Assembly (NCBI RefSeq): GCF_014692505.1
Contig: NZ_JACNYK010000002.1
Coordinates: forward strand, 558,001-622,000
Direction of reading: 5' to 3'
Length of the DNA: 64,000 nt
Source of the DNA: Sphingobacterium arenae
GTDB taxonomy: Bacteria > Bacteroidota > Bacteroidia > Sphingobacteriales > Sphingobacteriaceae
A program made the translations under genes and the position numbers. The notes beneath the pieces are model-generated. The model was given only the letters and a program-made list of their open reading frames with translations. It made no database searches and was not told the DNA's origin. Shown in pieces: positions 35,052 to 44,908 of the stretch (within the stretch, counting starts at the first letter, position 1; each line of letters begins with the position of its first letter).

Positions 35052-36704
35052 ATGAAAACATACGCCTACAAGCTATTCATACTCCTAACGCTGACCGTAA
35101 TGACGGCCGGTTGCAGCGACAGCTTTCTCGACGAGATTGCAAAAGACGAGACTTATGCAGATAACCTCTATACCGATCTGAACGGCTTTCGCCTTGCTAA
35201 AAACGCACTACTCCATTTCCCAAGGCAGGAACGAATGGAACCCATTCAATCCGCCGAGCTAGGTGTGATTTGGAAGATTGGCACCGACGTTGGCTGGGCC
35301 AATACAGAACTCTCCTGGACGAGAGGCCTCAACCAATATACAACAGCCGACCTAAACGGAATGATGCAATTTTTAAATGGTGACACCGAAGGAAGACCAG
35401 GCATATTCCTGATCTTATACAGATGCATCAGCTCCGCCAATTTGCTCATTGCCCGTTCCGGCGATCCGGATGTCGATTGGCAGGGCGGCAATGAAGCAGA
35501 CAATGAAATAAATAAGAATGAAATGGTCGCTCACGCTAGGCTTATCCGTGCGTGGGCTTATCGCCACCTCGTCATGACCTTTGGTGCGGTACCGCTCAAT
35601 ACGACGGAAATTACCGGGGAGAACTACCGCGACGATTGGCAACGGGATCCAGTAGAAAGTATCCAAGCCCTTATTGAGGAAGATCTGCTTTTTGCAGAAC
35701 AATGGTTGCCAGATAATTCCAACGATGTTACCCGTTTATCAAAGGCGATCGCGCAGCATTACTTAGCTGAACTGTACCTTTGGCAAAACAAACCCGATCA
35801 GGCAGAAGCCAAGGCCAAAGCGGTGATTGATAATCCGAATTACCAACTCATTACCGAACGATATGGTGTCCGTAGAAATGAACCCGGATGCGCGTTTATG
35901 GATCAATTCTATGACGGCAACATACTCCCCAGCCAAGGCAATACTGAAGCGCTATGGGTATTTCCAAATTCAGATGTCGACAATATCCTAGGAGCGTACA
36001 GCAATACGATGCGTCGTACCTGGGTGTCGGCGTATAACAACCGGAATATAGCTTATTCGCCCGAATACGGTGGCCGGGGTATCGGTCGTGCCGCAATCAC
36101 GGCCTGGGTATTCTCCTTATACGAATCATCGGACGATCGATTTAGCGAACACGCTATTCGAAAAAGCTACGTAGATCGGGATGGGAATACGGTCGTGTGC
36201 CAAATGTCTGCATCTCAAATGACCACCAATAACCATATCTGGGCCAGTACGCGCAAATGGGATTGGACGTACGATAATCCTTCTCGCTATGGAGAAAGTT
36301 ATTCTTATGCAGACCAGACCTATCTGCGATTGGCAGACACCTATCTACTGCTTGCGGAAGCATTACACATGCAAGGAAACAACAGTGAGAGTAATGGTGC
36401 CGCATTTTACATCAATCAAGTACGCCAACGTGCCCATGCGACACCTGTGTCGGCAGGCGAGGTTACACTGGATTATATTCTCGATGAACGAGCCCGCGAA
36501 CTTGTAACGGAAGAATCACGTAGGGAAACGCTCATGCGTACAGGTAAATTGATCGAACGGACACGGCGATACAACCCCATTGCATCCGGAGAACGGAACG
36601 GTGGGGCGGGCATTCAGCCATTCCATACACTTTTACCGTTTCCGCAACGGATTATTGACGCCAATACCGGGCATCCATTGAAACAGAATCCTGGGTATAA
36701 CTAA
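35052..36704 (+). CDS. SusD/RagB glycan-binding lipoprotein
   Basis: A 550-residue outer-membrane lipoprotein; the signal peptide ends in a lipobox (VMTAGC) followed by SDSFLDE, the usual start of SusD proteins. TPR-like helices and the C-terminal SusD domain (TYLLLAEALHMQGN, LDYILDERARELVTEESRRE) are present. It caps the SusC barrel and captures oligosaccharides, here probably xylan fragments given the adjacent GH10 gene. It lies 21 bases after susC. Confidence 0.92.
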   Translation: MKTYAYKLFILLTLTVMTAGCSDSFLDEIAKDETYADNLYTDLNGFRLAKNALLHFPRQERMEPIQSAELGVIWKIGTDVGWANTELSWTRGLNQYTTADLNGMMQFLNGDTEGRPGIFLILYRCISSANLLIARSGDPDVDWQGGNEADNEINKNEMVAHARLIRAWAYRHLVMTFGAVPLNTTEITGENYRDDWQRDPVESIQALIEEDLLFAEQWLPDNSNDVTRLSKAIAQHYLAELYLWQNKPDQAEAKAKAVIDNPNYQLITERYGVRRNEPGCAFMDQFYDGNILPSQGNTEALWVFPNSDVDNILGAYSNTMRRTWVSAYNNRNIAYSPEYGGRGIGRAAITAWVFSLYESSDDRFSEHAIRKSYVDRDGNTVVCQMSASQMTTNNHIWASTRKWDWTYDNPSRYGESYSYADQTYLRLADTYLLLAEALHMQGNNSESNGAAFYINQVRQRAHATPVSAGEVTLDYILDERARELVTEESRRETLMRTGKLIERTRRYNPIASGERNGGAGIQPFHTLLPFPQRIIDANTGHPLKQNPGYN

Positions 36705-36718
36705 TAGAAACCAATACG

Positions 36719-39154
36719 ATGAGAACGATACTAAATTTAATATCCATTTTAATCGCCTTTACAACATGCAAAGGCGAAAAATTTGAATCAGACAACCGCA
36801 TCCAAGGCTACCCCGAAGCAGCTATAGAAACGCTGCGTGAGGCTCCATATCCCATAGGCGCAGCCATTTCGATGGGACCGCTACGCAATAGTGAAGCATA
36901 CCGCCAAACGGTAATCCAAGAAATGAGCAGTATCACAGCCGAAAATGCGATGAAGATGAATTTTATCAGCACCGGCCGTGGGGAATACTTCTGGGAAGAC
37001 GCCGACTATTTGGTTGATTTTGCCGCACAAAACAATCTCCGAGTACATGGCCACACGCTACTATGGTACCGTCATACCCCCGATTGGGTAAGCGGATTTT
37101 CAGGAACAAAAGAAGAGTGGATAGCGATTATGCGTGAATATATTCAAGCGGTGGTGGGTCGCTATCGAGGGAAAATTGCCTCCTGGGATGTTCTTAATGA
37201 AATTATCCTAGATGATGGCACCCTACGCCCGTCAGTTTGGCTGAGCAACATTGGCTTGGAGTATATCGGTTTGGCTTTTAAATTTGCGCACGAGGCTGAT
37301 CCTAATGCACTCCTTTTCTATAATGATTATGGACATGAATACAGCCACAACCGTCGGTTAGCAACTAAACAATTGGCAGACAGCTTGGTGAATGCCGGCG
37401 TCCCTATCCACGGCATCGGATTGCAAATGCATACCAACACCAACCGGTCCATCGACGATCTTCGGTATGCCATCATGGCCGCGGCCACAACCAAACTTTT
37501 GGTACATGTGTCGGAGCTCGATGTTGCTGTAAACCCAGATCAAAATCCTAACGCAACATTTACAGAGGCATTAGCCGCCCGGCAACAGGAGAGTTATCGC
37601 GCCGTAGCCCAGGCTATGTTGGATCTGCCGGAAGAGCAGCAGTTCGGCATTACATTTTGGGGAGTGTCTGACGACAACTCCTTCATGAGAGATAATCCCG
37701 ATTGGCCATTGGTTTTCGATAGCAATTATCAACGGAAATCGGCTTATCGAGGGATTTTACAAGGGATTTACCGAAAAGGCGATCCAATGGTACCCGTATC
37801 ACTTCACCAAACATCGGCTAATTTATTTGCCGACGCTCAAGTAGAAATCGCTATTTCAGGAGGTATGTCCCCCTATGTTATAAGCGAAAATTCCAATCCC
37901 GCTACTGCTACGGCCGTTGTTAAGGGCACTAAACTTATCATAACCGGTGTAACAGAAGGAACAACGAACATTACCATCACCGGAGAAGACGGAAGCAGTG
38001 CCCAACTACCGGTCACTGTAAAGCGGACGCCCAGTCTAATTACATTTGAACAATTGAAAGCCAACTTGTCATCACAAGAATCTATTATCCTACCTGATGA
38101 TATTAAAATCAAAGGCGTTGTCATCTCGGATACTAAAAGTAGAAATATTGATGCTAAAACTGTGGTATTGCAAGAAGACAACAACAAAGGGGGGCTTTTT
38201 ATAGAAACCACGGAAGAAGCCGATTGGAATGTGGGAGATGAAGTAGAGGTGATTGTATCACAACGCACGCTAGCAAAGGTTTATGATGAGTTTACGATAA
38301 AAGATATTCCGACAGACCATATTCAAAAGTTAGGAGATAAAACCATTATACCGAATCAAACGACTGTCGATCAGATACTCGCCTACAAAAAAGATTGGAC
38401 GGGTACACTCGTGAAATTAGGTAGTGGCAGTTTTTCGGGAGGAAATGGGAAGTATAGCGGCATGTTGGCATATACTGACGCCAGCGGTTCCGTTAAATCC
38501 ATGGTAAAGATACACGCAACCTTTGCAGGAACTGATTATCCCGAACAGGTAGACAACCTTATTGGTATTATACGAAGTGAAGGCGCTAATATCAGATTGG
38601 ATATCCGGAATACCGACGATGTTATAGGAAAAGTAAGACCACACACCTTTATCCTCGATAATTTCGAAAGCGGGGTCAAGGATATCAAATTTAGAGGAGG
38701 AAACGATGCCGCCGTTGTAGACGTGGTGGACAACCCGCTGAAATCGGGTTTAAATACAAGTAATAAAGTGCTCAAGGTCACAAAGAGCTTTGCAAGCCAG
38801 CAATTAAACGTTTACATTAAACGGGCCAGCAATCCAGCGGTAGACATATCTGGTGAGGTTTGGGGTAAGAATTTCGATCGGGTGCGCTTTATGTATTACA
38901 ATCCGGTAGCTTCCGGAAGATCCGTTGCATGGAAATATAATGGACTAGACCCTATACTTAATATTGCGCCGCAGCCGACGTTAGGCGTTTGGTCTTACGT
39001 AGATATTGCTTTGACATCAAACCAGATGGATGCACTTACATCCATGAACCTACGCTTAAATGATGGATCCGGTACGAGCGAAAATGACATAGTCTACATC
39101 GATAATATCGAATTTTACAATGCTGAGCTTATGGAAGAATGGATGGGGCAATAA
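36719..39154 (+). CDS. GH10 endo-1,4-beta-xylanase, multidomain lipoprotein
   Basis: An 811-residue protein with a short lipoprotein-type signal (ISILIAFTTC). The GH10 catalytic domain covers about residues 35-350, with the acid/base in SWDVLNE (E161) and the nucleophile in VHVSELDVAV (E266), plus ITFWGVSDDNSF. A Big-type domain (about 355-435) and a DUF5689 domain (SLITFEQLKANLSSQESI onward) follow, then a C-terminal beta-sandwich resembling a carbohydrate-binding module. It would cleave xylan at the cell surface to feed the adjacent SusC/SusD pair. It is the last gene of the operon before a strong terminator. Confidence 0.92.
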   Translation: MRTILNLISILIAFTTCKGEKFESDNRIQGYPEAAIETLREAPYPIGAAISMGPLRNSEAYRQTVIQEMSSITAENAMKMNFISTGRGEYFWEDADYLVDFAAQNNLRVHGHTLLWYRHTPDWVSGFSGTKEEWIAIMREYIQAVVGRYRGKIASWDVLNEIILDDGTLRPSVWLSNIGLEYIGLAFKFAHEADPNALLFYNDYGHEYSHNRRLATKQLADSLVNAGVPIHGIGLQMHTNTNRSIDDLRYAIMAAATTKLLVHVSELDVAVNPDQNPNATFTEALAARQQESYRAVAQAMLDLPEEQQFGITFWGVSDDNSFMRDNPDWPLVFDSNYQRKSAYRGILQGIYRKGDPMVPVSLHQTSANLFADAQVEIAISGGMSPYVISENSNPATATAVVKGTKLIITGVTEGTTNITITGEDGSSAQLPVTVKRTPSLITFEQLKANLSSQESIILPDDIKIKGVVISDTKSRNIDAKTVVLQEDNNKGGLFIETTEEADWNVGDEVEVIVSQRTLAKVYDEFTIKDIPTDHIQKLGDKTIIPNQTTVDQILAYKKDWTGTLVKLGSGSFSGGNGKYSGMLAYTDASGSVKSMVKIHATFAGTDYPEQVDNLIGIIRSEGANIRLDIRNTDDVIGKVRPHTFILDNFESGVKDIKFRGGNDAAVVDVVDNPLKSGLNTSNKVLKVTKSFASQQLNVYIKRASNPAVDISGEVWGKNFDRVRFMYYNPVASGRSVAWKYNGLDPILNIAPQPTLGVWSYVDIALTSNQMDALTSMNLRLNDGSGTSENDIVYIDNIEFYNAELMEEWMGQ

Positions 39155-39180
39155 ATAATCACCTCCCCTAAGTCAAAATA

Positions 39181-39206
39181 TCCCCGACACCATTCTGTGT
39201 CGGGGA
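39181..39206 (+). terminator. Terminator of the xylan operon
   Basis: A perfect 10-bp stem (TCCCCGACAC / GTGTCGGGGA) with a six-base loop, followed by TTTA. Confidence 0.85.
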
Positions 39207-39297
39207 TTTATTCCACCCCTATTCGACCCAGTTATCCCACCCCCGGGATTACTTATATTACCAAGTTATTATCGCTACTTGACCGTTACAATTTGGT

Positions 39298-39333
39298 GTC
39301 GTTTACGCCATATACGCGTCGTTTATGCCATAT
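39298..39333 (+). promoter_or_regulatory. Paired 16-bp direct repeats upstream of the AraC gene
   Basis: GTCGTTTAYGCCATAT at 39298 and 39318, 20 bases apart, within a stretch (39291-39359) that aligns without gaps to 29634-29702; the central 50 bases differ at three positions. It probably lets the AraC-type protein control both itself and the sigma-led operon. Confidence 0.7.
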
Positions 39334-39415
39334 CCGTGTTTTATTCGCCTGGATTTAGAATAAAAAAATGACTTTTTGTAAGCTTGTGAGACTAACAATC
39401 GAAAAAATACCTGTT

Positions 39416-40438
39416 ATGGAAAAAAGCCTACATATTAACTTTCGATCGCACTTTGACCAAGCGATTACCGATCAAGCGTCCCAGCAGCCAAAACCTTCGC
39501 TCAACATCCGACACGCAGACACGCAGTACTTTGCCAAAGAAGAAAATTGGGCCATTGCACAAGAATTTGATGGCAAACATGGTTATCTCTTTGGTTATGA
39601 TCTATGGCTCGAGCAGGCTGTCACTATTCCTGTCCGTGTCGATATCGGGGATTTGTATGTGGTCTATGTCGTCGAGGGAAACGACGACATTTTGATCCGG
39701 GATGCTGGGGCCGATCTTGTTTGCACCCTTGCTCCCAGCCGTGCCCGTTATCTTTATGTGCCTCCGGGTAATTATCAGGTTGAACTTTCTCGTGGACAAC
39801 ATCAAGTCTTCGGATTTTACTTTGATGGCGGAATCTTTCGAGATGGGAATGACCGCAGCTTTCGCTTTTTACAGGAAGTGATCGATGGCTATCGCTATAA
39901 CGCGAAAAGCCTGATCCACAGCATCGATTTTCTCGTTGGGCCGAAAACCCGGCTACATATTACCCATCTCTGTAAAAATTTAAAGAAAGGCGATTTCAAT
40001 AACGAGACTTTCATTTTTGATGAACTGAGCCGGCTGGTACAGCTTTCCAGACGGAAGGTCCACGAGGAATACGAACAGATCAACCCAGTACAACATCTGG
40101 CCGATAATGCCATTGAGCTGGTTAAAGCCTATGTGCATACCCACGGGCAGGCCTTCAGTATCCAGCACGTCGCCGACGATCTGGGTGTGACCGCTGCTCA
40201 TCTATGTCGTGTATTTAAAGACGAGAAGCTTCCTTCTCCCAGAAGCTATAAACATCGCTTTCTGCTTGCGCGTTGCAAAAAAGAACTTCTACACGATCAG
40301 CAATTGGGCGATGTCGCTGAGCGCTGCCAATTTTCCAGCGTCGCGTCATTCAGCCGGTTCTTTAAAAAGCACACCGGGCACACGCCGGGTGCATACAAAG
40401 ATGAGCTATATCGCTTACACCATCGTGTTTCGCTATAA
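39416..40438 (+). CDS. AraC-family regulator of the xylan locus
   Basis: A protein of 340 residues from the preferred start at 39416 (MEKSLHINFRSHFDQ); an in-frame ATG at 39368 would add 16 residues. The C-terminal third is an AraC-type double helix-turn-helix (FSIQHVADDLGVTAAHLCRV, QLGDVAERCQFSSVASFSRF, FKKHTGHTPGAYKDEL). The N-terminal part is a cupin-like sensory region without a recognised ligand. It follows the operon terminator and carries the same upstream repeats as the sigma gene, so autoregulation and control of the locus are likely. Confidence 0.85.
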   Translation: MEKSLHINFRSHFDQAITDQASQQPKPSLNIRHADTQYFAKEENWAIAQEFDGKHGYLFGYDLWLEQAVTIPVRVDIGDLYVVYVVEGNDDILIRDAGADLVCTLAPSRARYLYVPPGNYQVELSRGQHQVFGFYFDGGIFRDGNDRSFRFLQEVIDGYRYNAKSLIHSIDFLVGPKTRLHITHLCKNLKKGDFNNETFIFDELSRLVQLSRRKVHEEYEQINPVQHLADNAIELVKAYVHTHGQAFSIQHVADDLGVTAAHLCRVFKDEKLPSPRSYKHRFLLARCKKELLHDQQLGDVAERCQFSSVASFSRFFKKHTGHTPGAYKDELYRLHHRVSL

Positions 40439-40783
40439 ATGCATCAGGATGTTGACCAACTTTCCAAATGGATCCCGCACATAAAACCGACGCACGCCCC
40501 AGGGCTCATCCACCGGACCGTATTCGATTTCGCATCCATGTTCTTTCATTCGCGCATAAGCTTCCTCGATATCATCCACTTCGATGGATAGGTCGGGGAC
40601 GGCTGTTCCAGATCCACCTTCGGTTGCGAAAGCGATCTGCACACGCATTGTTTCCGTATTACCATAGCTCGTTATCCAACCATGATCCATCAAGATATCC
40701 AAACCTAACACCTCTCCGTAAAAATGTTGTGCAGCATCAATTTGTTGTGTGCTGATATTCGCGACTATTCTTTTTACTTTCAT
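40433..40783 (-). CDS. VOC-family (glyoxalase/bleomycin-resistance fold) protein
   Basis: A 116-residue protein with the vicinal oxygen chelate layout: NISTQQIDAAQHFYGEVLGL at the start and WGVRRFYVRDPFGKLVNILM at the end, with a central VDDIEEAYARMKEHG helix. Members may be metal-dependent enzymes or drug-binding proteins; some of the usual metal ligands are not obvious, so the activity is uncertain. It is convergent with, and overlaps by six bases, the AraC gene. Confidence 0.83.
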   Translation of the reverse strand: MKVKRIVANISTQQIDAAQHFYGEVLGLDILMDHGWITSYGNTETMRVQIAFATEGGSGTAVPDLSIEVDDIEEAYARMKEHGCEIEYGPVDEPWGVRRFYVRDPFGKLVNILMHL

Positions 40784-40894
40784 CGTACCCGATTGTTTTA
40801 GCTTTCTTCTTCAATAGGTCTCCGCAATTTACAAATCAAAAATTGATAATTCAAAACATCAAAAACGGACAAACACCTGCACTGCATTCTGTAT

Positions 40895-40902
40895 TAGTTT
40901 TG
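40895..40902 (+). promoter_or_regulatory. -7 promoter box (TAGTTTTG)
   Basis: An exact TAnnTTTG match about 178 bases upstream of the MauE-like gene, implying a long leader. Confidence 0.5.
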
Positions 40903-40960
40903 CTTTGGTAAGTATCACGAATCGATAAAGTAAATATGAAAACAAAGCAGTATAAACGAA

Positions 40961-40999
40961 AATTTGCGGTGTTTCCCCGGTAGGCGGGACGCGCAAATT
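40961..40999 (+). promoter_or_regulatory. Structured leader of the MauE/DUF6520 operon
   Basis: AATTTGCG pairs with CGCAAATT around a loop that itself contains a TCCC/GGGA stem. A 15-codon frame (40936-40983) overlaps it. This could be a regulatory leader, but its function is unknown. Confidence 0.4.
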
Positions 41000-41079
41000 A
41001 ACTAAGGAAACCAACGATCGATAGATCGAAGCTCCGCAGCTAAAACATTAGATTACACAACGCATAAGAAAACAAAAAC

Positions 41080-41592
41080 ATGCAAAAGCTTATCAATAGA
41101 ACGAGAATAGGAACAGCCATGGACGCAATAGCTCAGACGAAAGCCGCCCAATGGATCGGTAGAAAATCGCTATGGGTTTATACACAGCTTCCAGAGCTTG
41201 TCGCCTACGGATATGCTTTTCTGTATATGTATACCGGATATGACAAACTCTACAATTTGGAAACCTTTATTGATGGCAATAGCAAGATACCGCTCGTGGG
41301 ACGGTATGCCGAACTTATCGGTTGGGGCATCCCTACTTTAGAAATCCTATTAGCTGTACTGCTTGTATTGCCCTTCTTAAAGCTGAAGAAAATCGTGCTT
41401 TGGGCTTCTGTCGTCTTAATGGGTATTTTCACCATCTACTTGGCGATGATGTTGGCACTCGTTCCGGATAGGCTTTGCCATTGCGGTGGTGTAATCGAAT
41501 CGATGGGCTGGACCACGCACCTGATCTTTAACCTCCTTTGGTTAGGTGCTGGGATCTTTGCCATCAGAAAACTTAAAAAGTTATATTTTTAA
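41080..41592 (+). CDS. MauE/DoxX-like redox membrane protein
   Basis: A 170-residue protein with four membrane helices and the motif RLCHCGGVIESMGW between helices 3 and 4, typical of Bacteroidota MauE-like proteins that probably pass electrons or thiol reducing power across the membrane. The gene is followed after 10 bases by a DUF6520 gene. Both face a SusC-SusD-thioredoxin operon, a combination I recall as recurring in this phylum, which suggests a shared thiol-redox role. Confidence 0.75.
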   Translation: MQKLINRTRIGTAMDAIAQTKAAQWIGRKSLWVYTQLPELVAYGYAFLYMYTGYDKLYNLETFIDGNSKIPLVGRYAELIGWGIPTLEILLAVLLVLPFLKLKKIVLWASVVLMGIFTIYLAMMLALVPDRLCHCGGVIESMGWTTHLIFNLLWLGAGIFAIRKLKKLYF

Positions 41593-41602
41593 ATCTAATA
41601 CC

Positions 41603-41956
41603 ATGAAAACTCAAATTAAAAAATTAGTAAAATCAGCATTGTTCGGTGTAACAGTGCTTGGTGGAGCGATGTTAACGCAGTCTTTTGGAGAAGCTGTTAA
41701 AGAAGAAAAATTAAGTCAATTGACAGACGTGTATGTTAATTCGTCTAGTTCGGGAGATTATGAGAAGCTATCTTCTCCAACCGACTACGATCCTCAAAAT
41801 TGCGAAAGTCCTAGTGACGATCAATGTGCATGGAGACGCACAAATGCTCCGGGCACTGTTCCAGACAGCTTTGATGCGAGTACAGCCGAAGCTCTTCATC
41901 AGGCAGGCTTGATCGAGCCCATGGACAATAATACAGGAATATACGATGATAATTAG
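41603..41956 (+). CDS. DUF6520-type small secreted protein
   Basis: A 117-residue protein started at 41603 (MKTQIKKLVKSALFGVTVLG), which puts the signal peptide at the N-terminus. The mature part is acidic, with a CESPSDDQCAWRRT motif containing two cysteines, as in DUF6520 proteins. It is probably exported and may be a redox substrate of the neighbouring MauE-like or thioredoxin-fold proteins; that is inferred. A strong terminator follows directly. Confidence 0.75.
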   Translation: MKTQIKKLVKSALFGVTVLGGAMLTQSFGEAVKEEKLSQLTDVYVNSSSSGDYEKLSSPTDYDPQNCESPSDDQCAWRRTNAPGTVPDSFDASTAEALHQAGLIEPMDNNTGIYDDN

Positions 41957-41962
41957 AATATC

Positions 41963-41990
41963 ATAAGCGGGGGGGAGCCCCCCCGCTTAT
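41963..41990. terminator. Bidirectional terminator
   Basis: A 12-bp stem (ATAAGCGGGGGG / CCCCCCGCTTAT) with a GAGC loop between the convergent DUF6520 and thioredoxin-domain genes; its right end overlaps the last codon of the latter. Confidence 0.85.
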
Positions 41991-43528
41991 TTATTCAAAG
42001 CTTCTTCAATGATATTAACTAAAGCATTCTCGTTGTGTTCAGTATATGGATTCGGTGGATTAATGGCCACGATCTCATCATCCCCATCTATGATTATCAT
42101 GGTGGGATACGATGCAATGTTGTAATATTTAATAATAGGGTGTTTTTTACCTAGATCCCCCAGCCACAATTTGATATCTGTATCATCCGTATAATCCCCA
42201 CTAGCCAGAGAATTTTTCCACATTTCTTTTTTTGTATCGATAGACACACTGACATATACAAAATCTGGGTTACGTTTAAAACGTTCTTTAACTGGCTTCA
42301 TGTTTTTGTGTAATGCGATACATCCTCTACAGCCCGTAAACCAAAAATCTAATAAGATTACTTTTCCTTTAAAGTCAGCGTTTCTGTATATTTTACCATG
42401 TTCATCTTCCAATTCGAATTGGTAAGATTTTCTTCCTGATGATTTTTTGTTTCTCATCTCCGAGATATATTCTTTGTATTCTTGATTTTTGATATTTCCT
42501 AAGAGAGTCATAAAGAACATATCATCCATGTATTCTTTGGTTCCGCGATTCAAGAAGGATGAAAGCGCTACCTGATCGTATACATGATCCCTGTATCTTT
42601 CTGATATTAACTTGTCGACCAGCATTAGATTTGGCTTAATTCTTCTACCCAATGGTGCTAACCTCATTGAAATGTCCGTTCTAGTTTTATAAGCCAGGTA
42701 CCTTGGATACATATTCGATTGGCCTAAATAGTTTTTTGATTCATCAGGAATTTTTTCGTCACTATAAAATTCATTGTAATGGCCTACGAAATACGCTCGT
42801 AAAGAGTCTTTGCTAAATGCAGACTTAAGATTTAGATAATTTATTTCGAAAAATCTGACACTACCATAAAAATTATAATAAATAGCGTTACTTGTCAAAG
42901 AATCGAAGGCGTAGGTAGAAATAATATCCTTGGCTACATGAATCGCTGTATCGTGAACCGCCTTATAGGCATCCAAGAATTTCCAAACGTCTTCTTTGCT
43001 GGCGTTATGATCGAAATGACCTTGAGCAGCACTGAGACTAATGCGTTCTTTCTTCATCCGTGCATACAGGCTAAACAAATCAAACTGACATTTCATCAGA
43101 GGTGCCGACATTCCTGAAAACAATACTTTTTGAGGAAGAACGTTTATCATAACGGTTGAATTGGGTTCTATCATAAAAATGTTTGCATTATTCCCCAATA
43201 TCCTATAATCATTGCCGATACTATCAGATCTATTTTTGGGTAAATTAAATTTTACATAGAAAACAGCAGGAGATTCATTTAATTCTATCTTGAATCGTCC
43301 ATCATCCACATTTACCATGATCTCCGTTCCCCTTGTAAAAATCTCGTCGTGTTCTACAAAGTTTGTCGTGTACGTGATCCTAAAGGAATCCACTCCCAAT
43401 GAATGATCGATTTGTCCTTCTATAACGGTCTGTCCATGAAGGAACGAAACGATTAAGCAAAAACATAAAAGAATACTCAGTGCTTTAAAATTGGCAGTAT
43501 TCCACCATCCTTTTAATTTATTCATCAT
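41987..43528 (-). CDS. TlpA/ResA-like thioredoxin-domain protein
   Basis: A 513-residue exported protein (signal segment ALSILLCFCLIVSFLHGQ). The C-terminal 145 residues are a thioredoxin fold with the active site WFTGCRGC and VILLDFW, plus YPTMIIIDGDDEI with the cis-proline. The first 350 residues are a beta/alpha region without a recognised family. It probably reduces or isomerises disulfides in the periplasm. The start overlaps the SusD stop by four bases (ATGA), so it is translationally coupled to the SusC/SusD pair. Confidence 0.85.
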   Translation of the reverse strand: MMNKLKGWWNTANFKALSILLCFCLIVSFLHGQTVIEGQIDHSLGVDSFRITYTTNFVEHDEIFTRGTEIMVNVDDGRFKIELNESPAVFYVKFNLPKNRSDSIGNDYRILGNNANIFMIEPNSTVMINVLPQKVLFSGMSAPLMKCQFDLFSLYARMKKERISLSAAQGHFDHNASKEDVWKFLDAYKAVHDTAIHVAKDIISTYAFDSLTSNAIYYNFYGSVRFFEINYLNLKSAFSKDSLRAYFVGHYNEFYSDEKIPDESKNYLGQSNMYPRYLAYKTRTDISMRLAPLGRRIKPNLMLVDKLISERYRDHVYDQVALSSFLNRGTKEYMDDMFFMTLLGNIKNQEYKEYISEMRNKKSSGRKSYQFELEDEHGKIYRNADFKGKVILLDFWFTGCRGCIALHKNMKPVKERFKRNPDFVYVSVSIDTKKEMWKNSLASGDYTDDTDIKLWLGDLGKKHPIIKYYNIASYPTMIIIDGDDEIVAINPPNPYTEHNENALVNIIEEALNK

Positions 43529-44904
43529 CTTATATTTTGAGTTATTTTACTTCTGTTAATTTCATCCTGTGGGATGTTGAAAACATAGCGGCTAGAGTTA
43601 GGTTCAAGCCGATACATTTCCTGATCGAGTATGCGGGATAAAACTATATTCGCACCTTCCTTATTAAGCCGTTTGATATCATCCCATCTCAGACACCTCC
43701 ATACAAGCTCTTTCCGTCTTTCAGTTAGCACAGTATTTAAAGCATTATCTGTGTCAGAAAATTTAACCTGTTCATGCTCATATGTACCCGTTCTATATCT
43801 ATTTAGCAGTAGTCTGTTCATTAACTCGGACGCATCTTCGAGGCTGCCCTTCCTGACCAAACATTCTGCTTTTATCAATAAAACTTCATCAACAGCCAAC
43901 CCATTAAAGGGAGCTAACCCAGTACCGTTGTACCCCCTTTTCATGGTAAACCTATGTTCGGCGATCTTATCGAAGTAAACGGACAATCGAAGATCGTCTT
44001 CACTATAAAGCTTCATTAAAGTGGAGTCAACGAACACGGTTTCTGTACGGTTTCGCTGTGCGGAATTGCTGTATGTTGTGGTCGTTCCGTACATAATCAA
44101 TTCGTCATTAGTCCGTGTAAAAGGCGTACTCGAGGTTAACGAAATGGTATTGTAATCAATCAATCTATCATAACGGTGGAGTACGCTATCTGCAAATTGC
44201 TCGGCTTTATCGTATTCTCTTCGATACAGGTGTATCCGCGAGAGCAAGGCGTATGTGGCCAATCTTGTCGCTCGGTTTCTTTCTGGTAGCGGTCCCCAAT
44301 ACTTCAAATATTGAAGCGAGCGTTCCAGATCGTTAAATATATGGTCATAGCACGCTTTGACTGTCGAACGCTCCACCAGATAATCAATCGACGGGTCTTC
44401 CCGAAGTGGTATCCCTAAATCGGCATTCTGGGTCGCCGGATCAAAAGGTACCGAGAAATTTTTAAGGAGATCGTAATTTGCTTTTGCACGGTGAAAAAGT
44501 GCCTGCCCATAAACATCCTGCATTTCTTTTGGTATCTCACCAATAGCTTGTTTTTCTATTTCGTTGAGAATATTATTCGCATAAAAAATGCTCTGATAAG
44601 GTAAGTTCCAATCCTCTATATTCGTTTCCCCACCGTAGATATCGGTGTCCCAAATATAAGAGTGTCGTTCGGTGGCCGTGTTCGCGGAGCGCCAATTACT
44701 TTCCGAGTCAATATAATATTCATCCGATGCTAATTGAGGTAAAACCGATGCTATACCTATCACCTCAAAATTGTCCAGTAACCGCTGAAAATCTTCCGCT
44801 GTTTTCGGGGTCAGAATATTGCTGTTTGGTCTTTCTTCCAAAAAGCTCTCGGAACAGGATAGCAGCAAAATGGCTGCTGCCGTTAGTGTTAAAAATTTCT
44901 TCAT
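43525..44904 (-). CDS. SusD/RagB lipoprotein of the thioredoxin-linked operon
   Basis: A 459-residue lipoprotein started at 44904 (MKKFLTLTAAAILLLSC), with the lipobox followed by SESFLEERPN. Typical SusD features include LQYLKYWGPLPERNR, EVLLIKAECLVRKGSLEDA and LTERRKELVWRCLRWDD. It begins four bases after the SusC stop and overlaps the thioredoxin gene at its end. No glycoside hydrolase is nearby, so the ligand may be a peptide or other nutrient rather than a glycan. Confidence 0.88.
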   Translation of the reverse strand: MKKFLTLTAAAILLLSCSESFLEERPNSNILTPKTAEDFQRLLDNFEVIGIASVLPQLASDEYYIDSESNWRSANTATERHSYIWDTDIYGGETNIEDWNLPYQSIFYANNILNEIEKQAIGEIPKEMQDVYGQALFHRAKANYDLLKNFSVPFDPATQNADLGIPLREDPSIDYLVERSTVKACYDHIFNDLERSLQYLKYWGPLPERNRATRLATYALLSRIHLYRREYDKAEQFADSVLHRYDRLIDYNTISLTSSTPFTRTNDELIMYGTTTTYSNSAQRNRTETVFVDSTLMKLYSEDDLRLSVYFDKIAEHRFTMKRGYNGTGLAPFNGLAVDEVLLIKAECLVRKGSLEDASELMNRLLLNRYRTGTYEHEQVKFSDTDNALNTVLTERRKELVWRCLRWDDIKRLNKEGANIVLSRILDQEMYRLEPNSSRYVFNIPQDEINRSKITQNIR

Positions 44905-44908
44905 GATC

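Noticed and set aside
40936..40983. 15-codon frame upstream of the MauE-like gene
   Set aside because: It is too short and overlaps a hairpin; a leader peptide is possible but there is no positive evidence.
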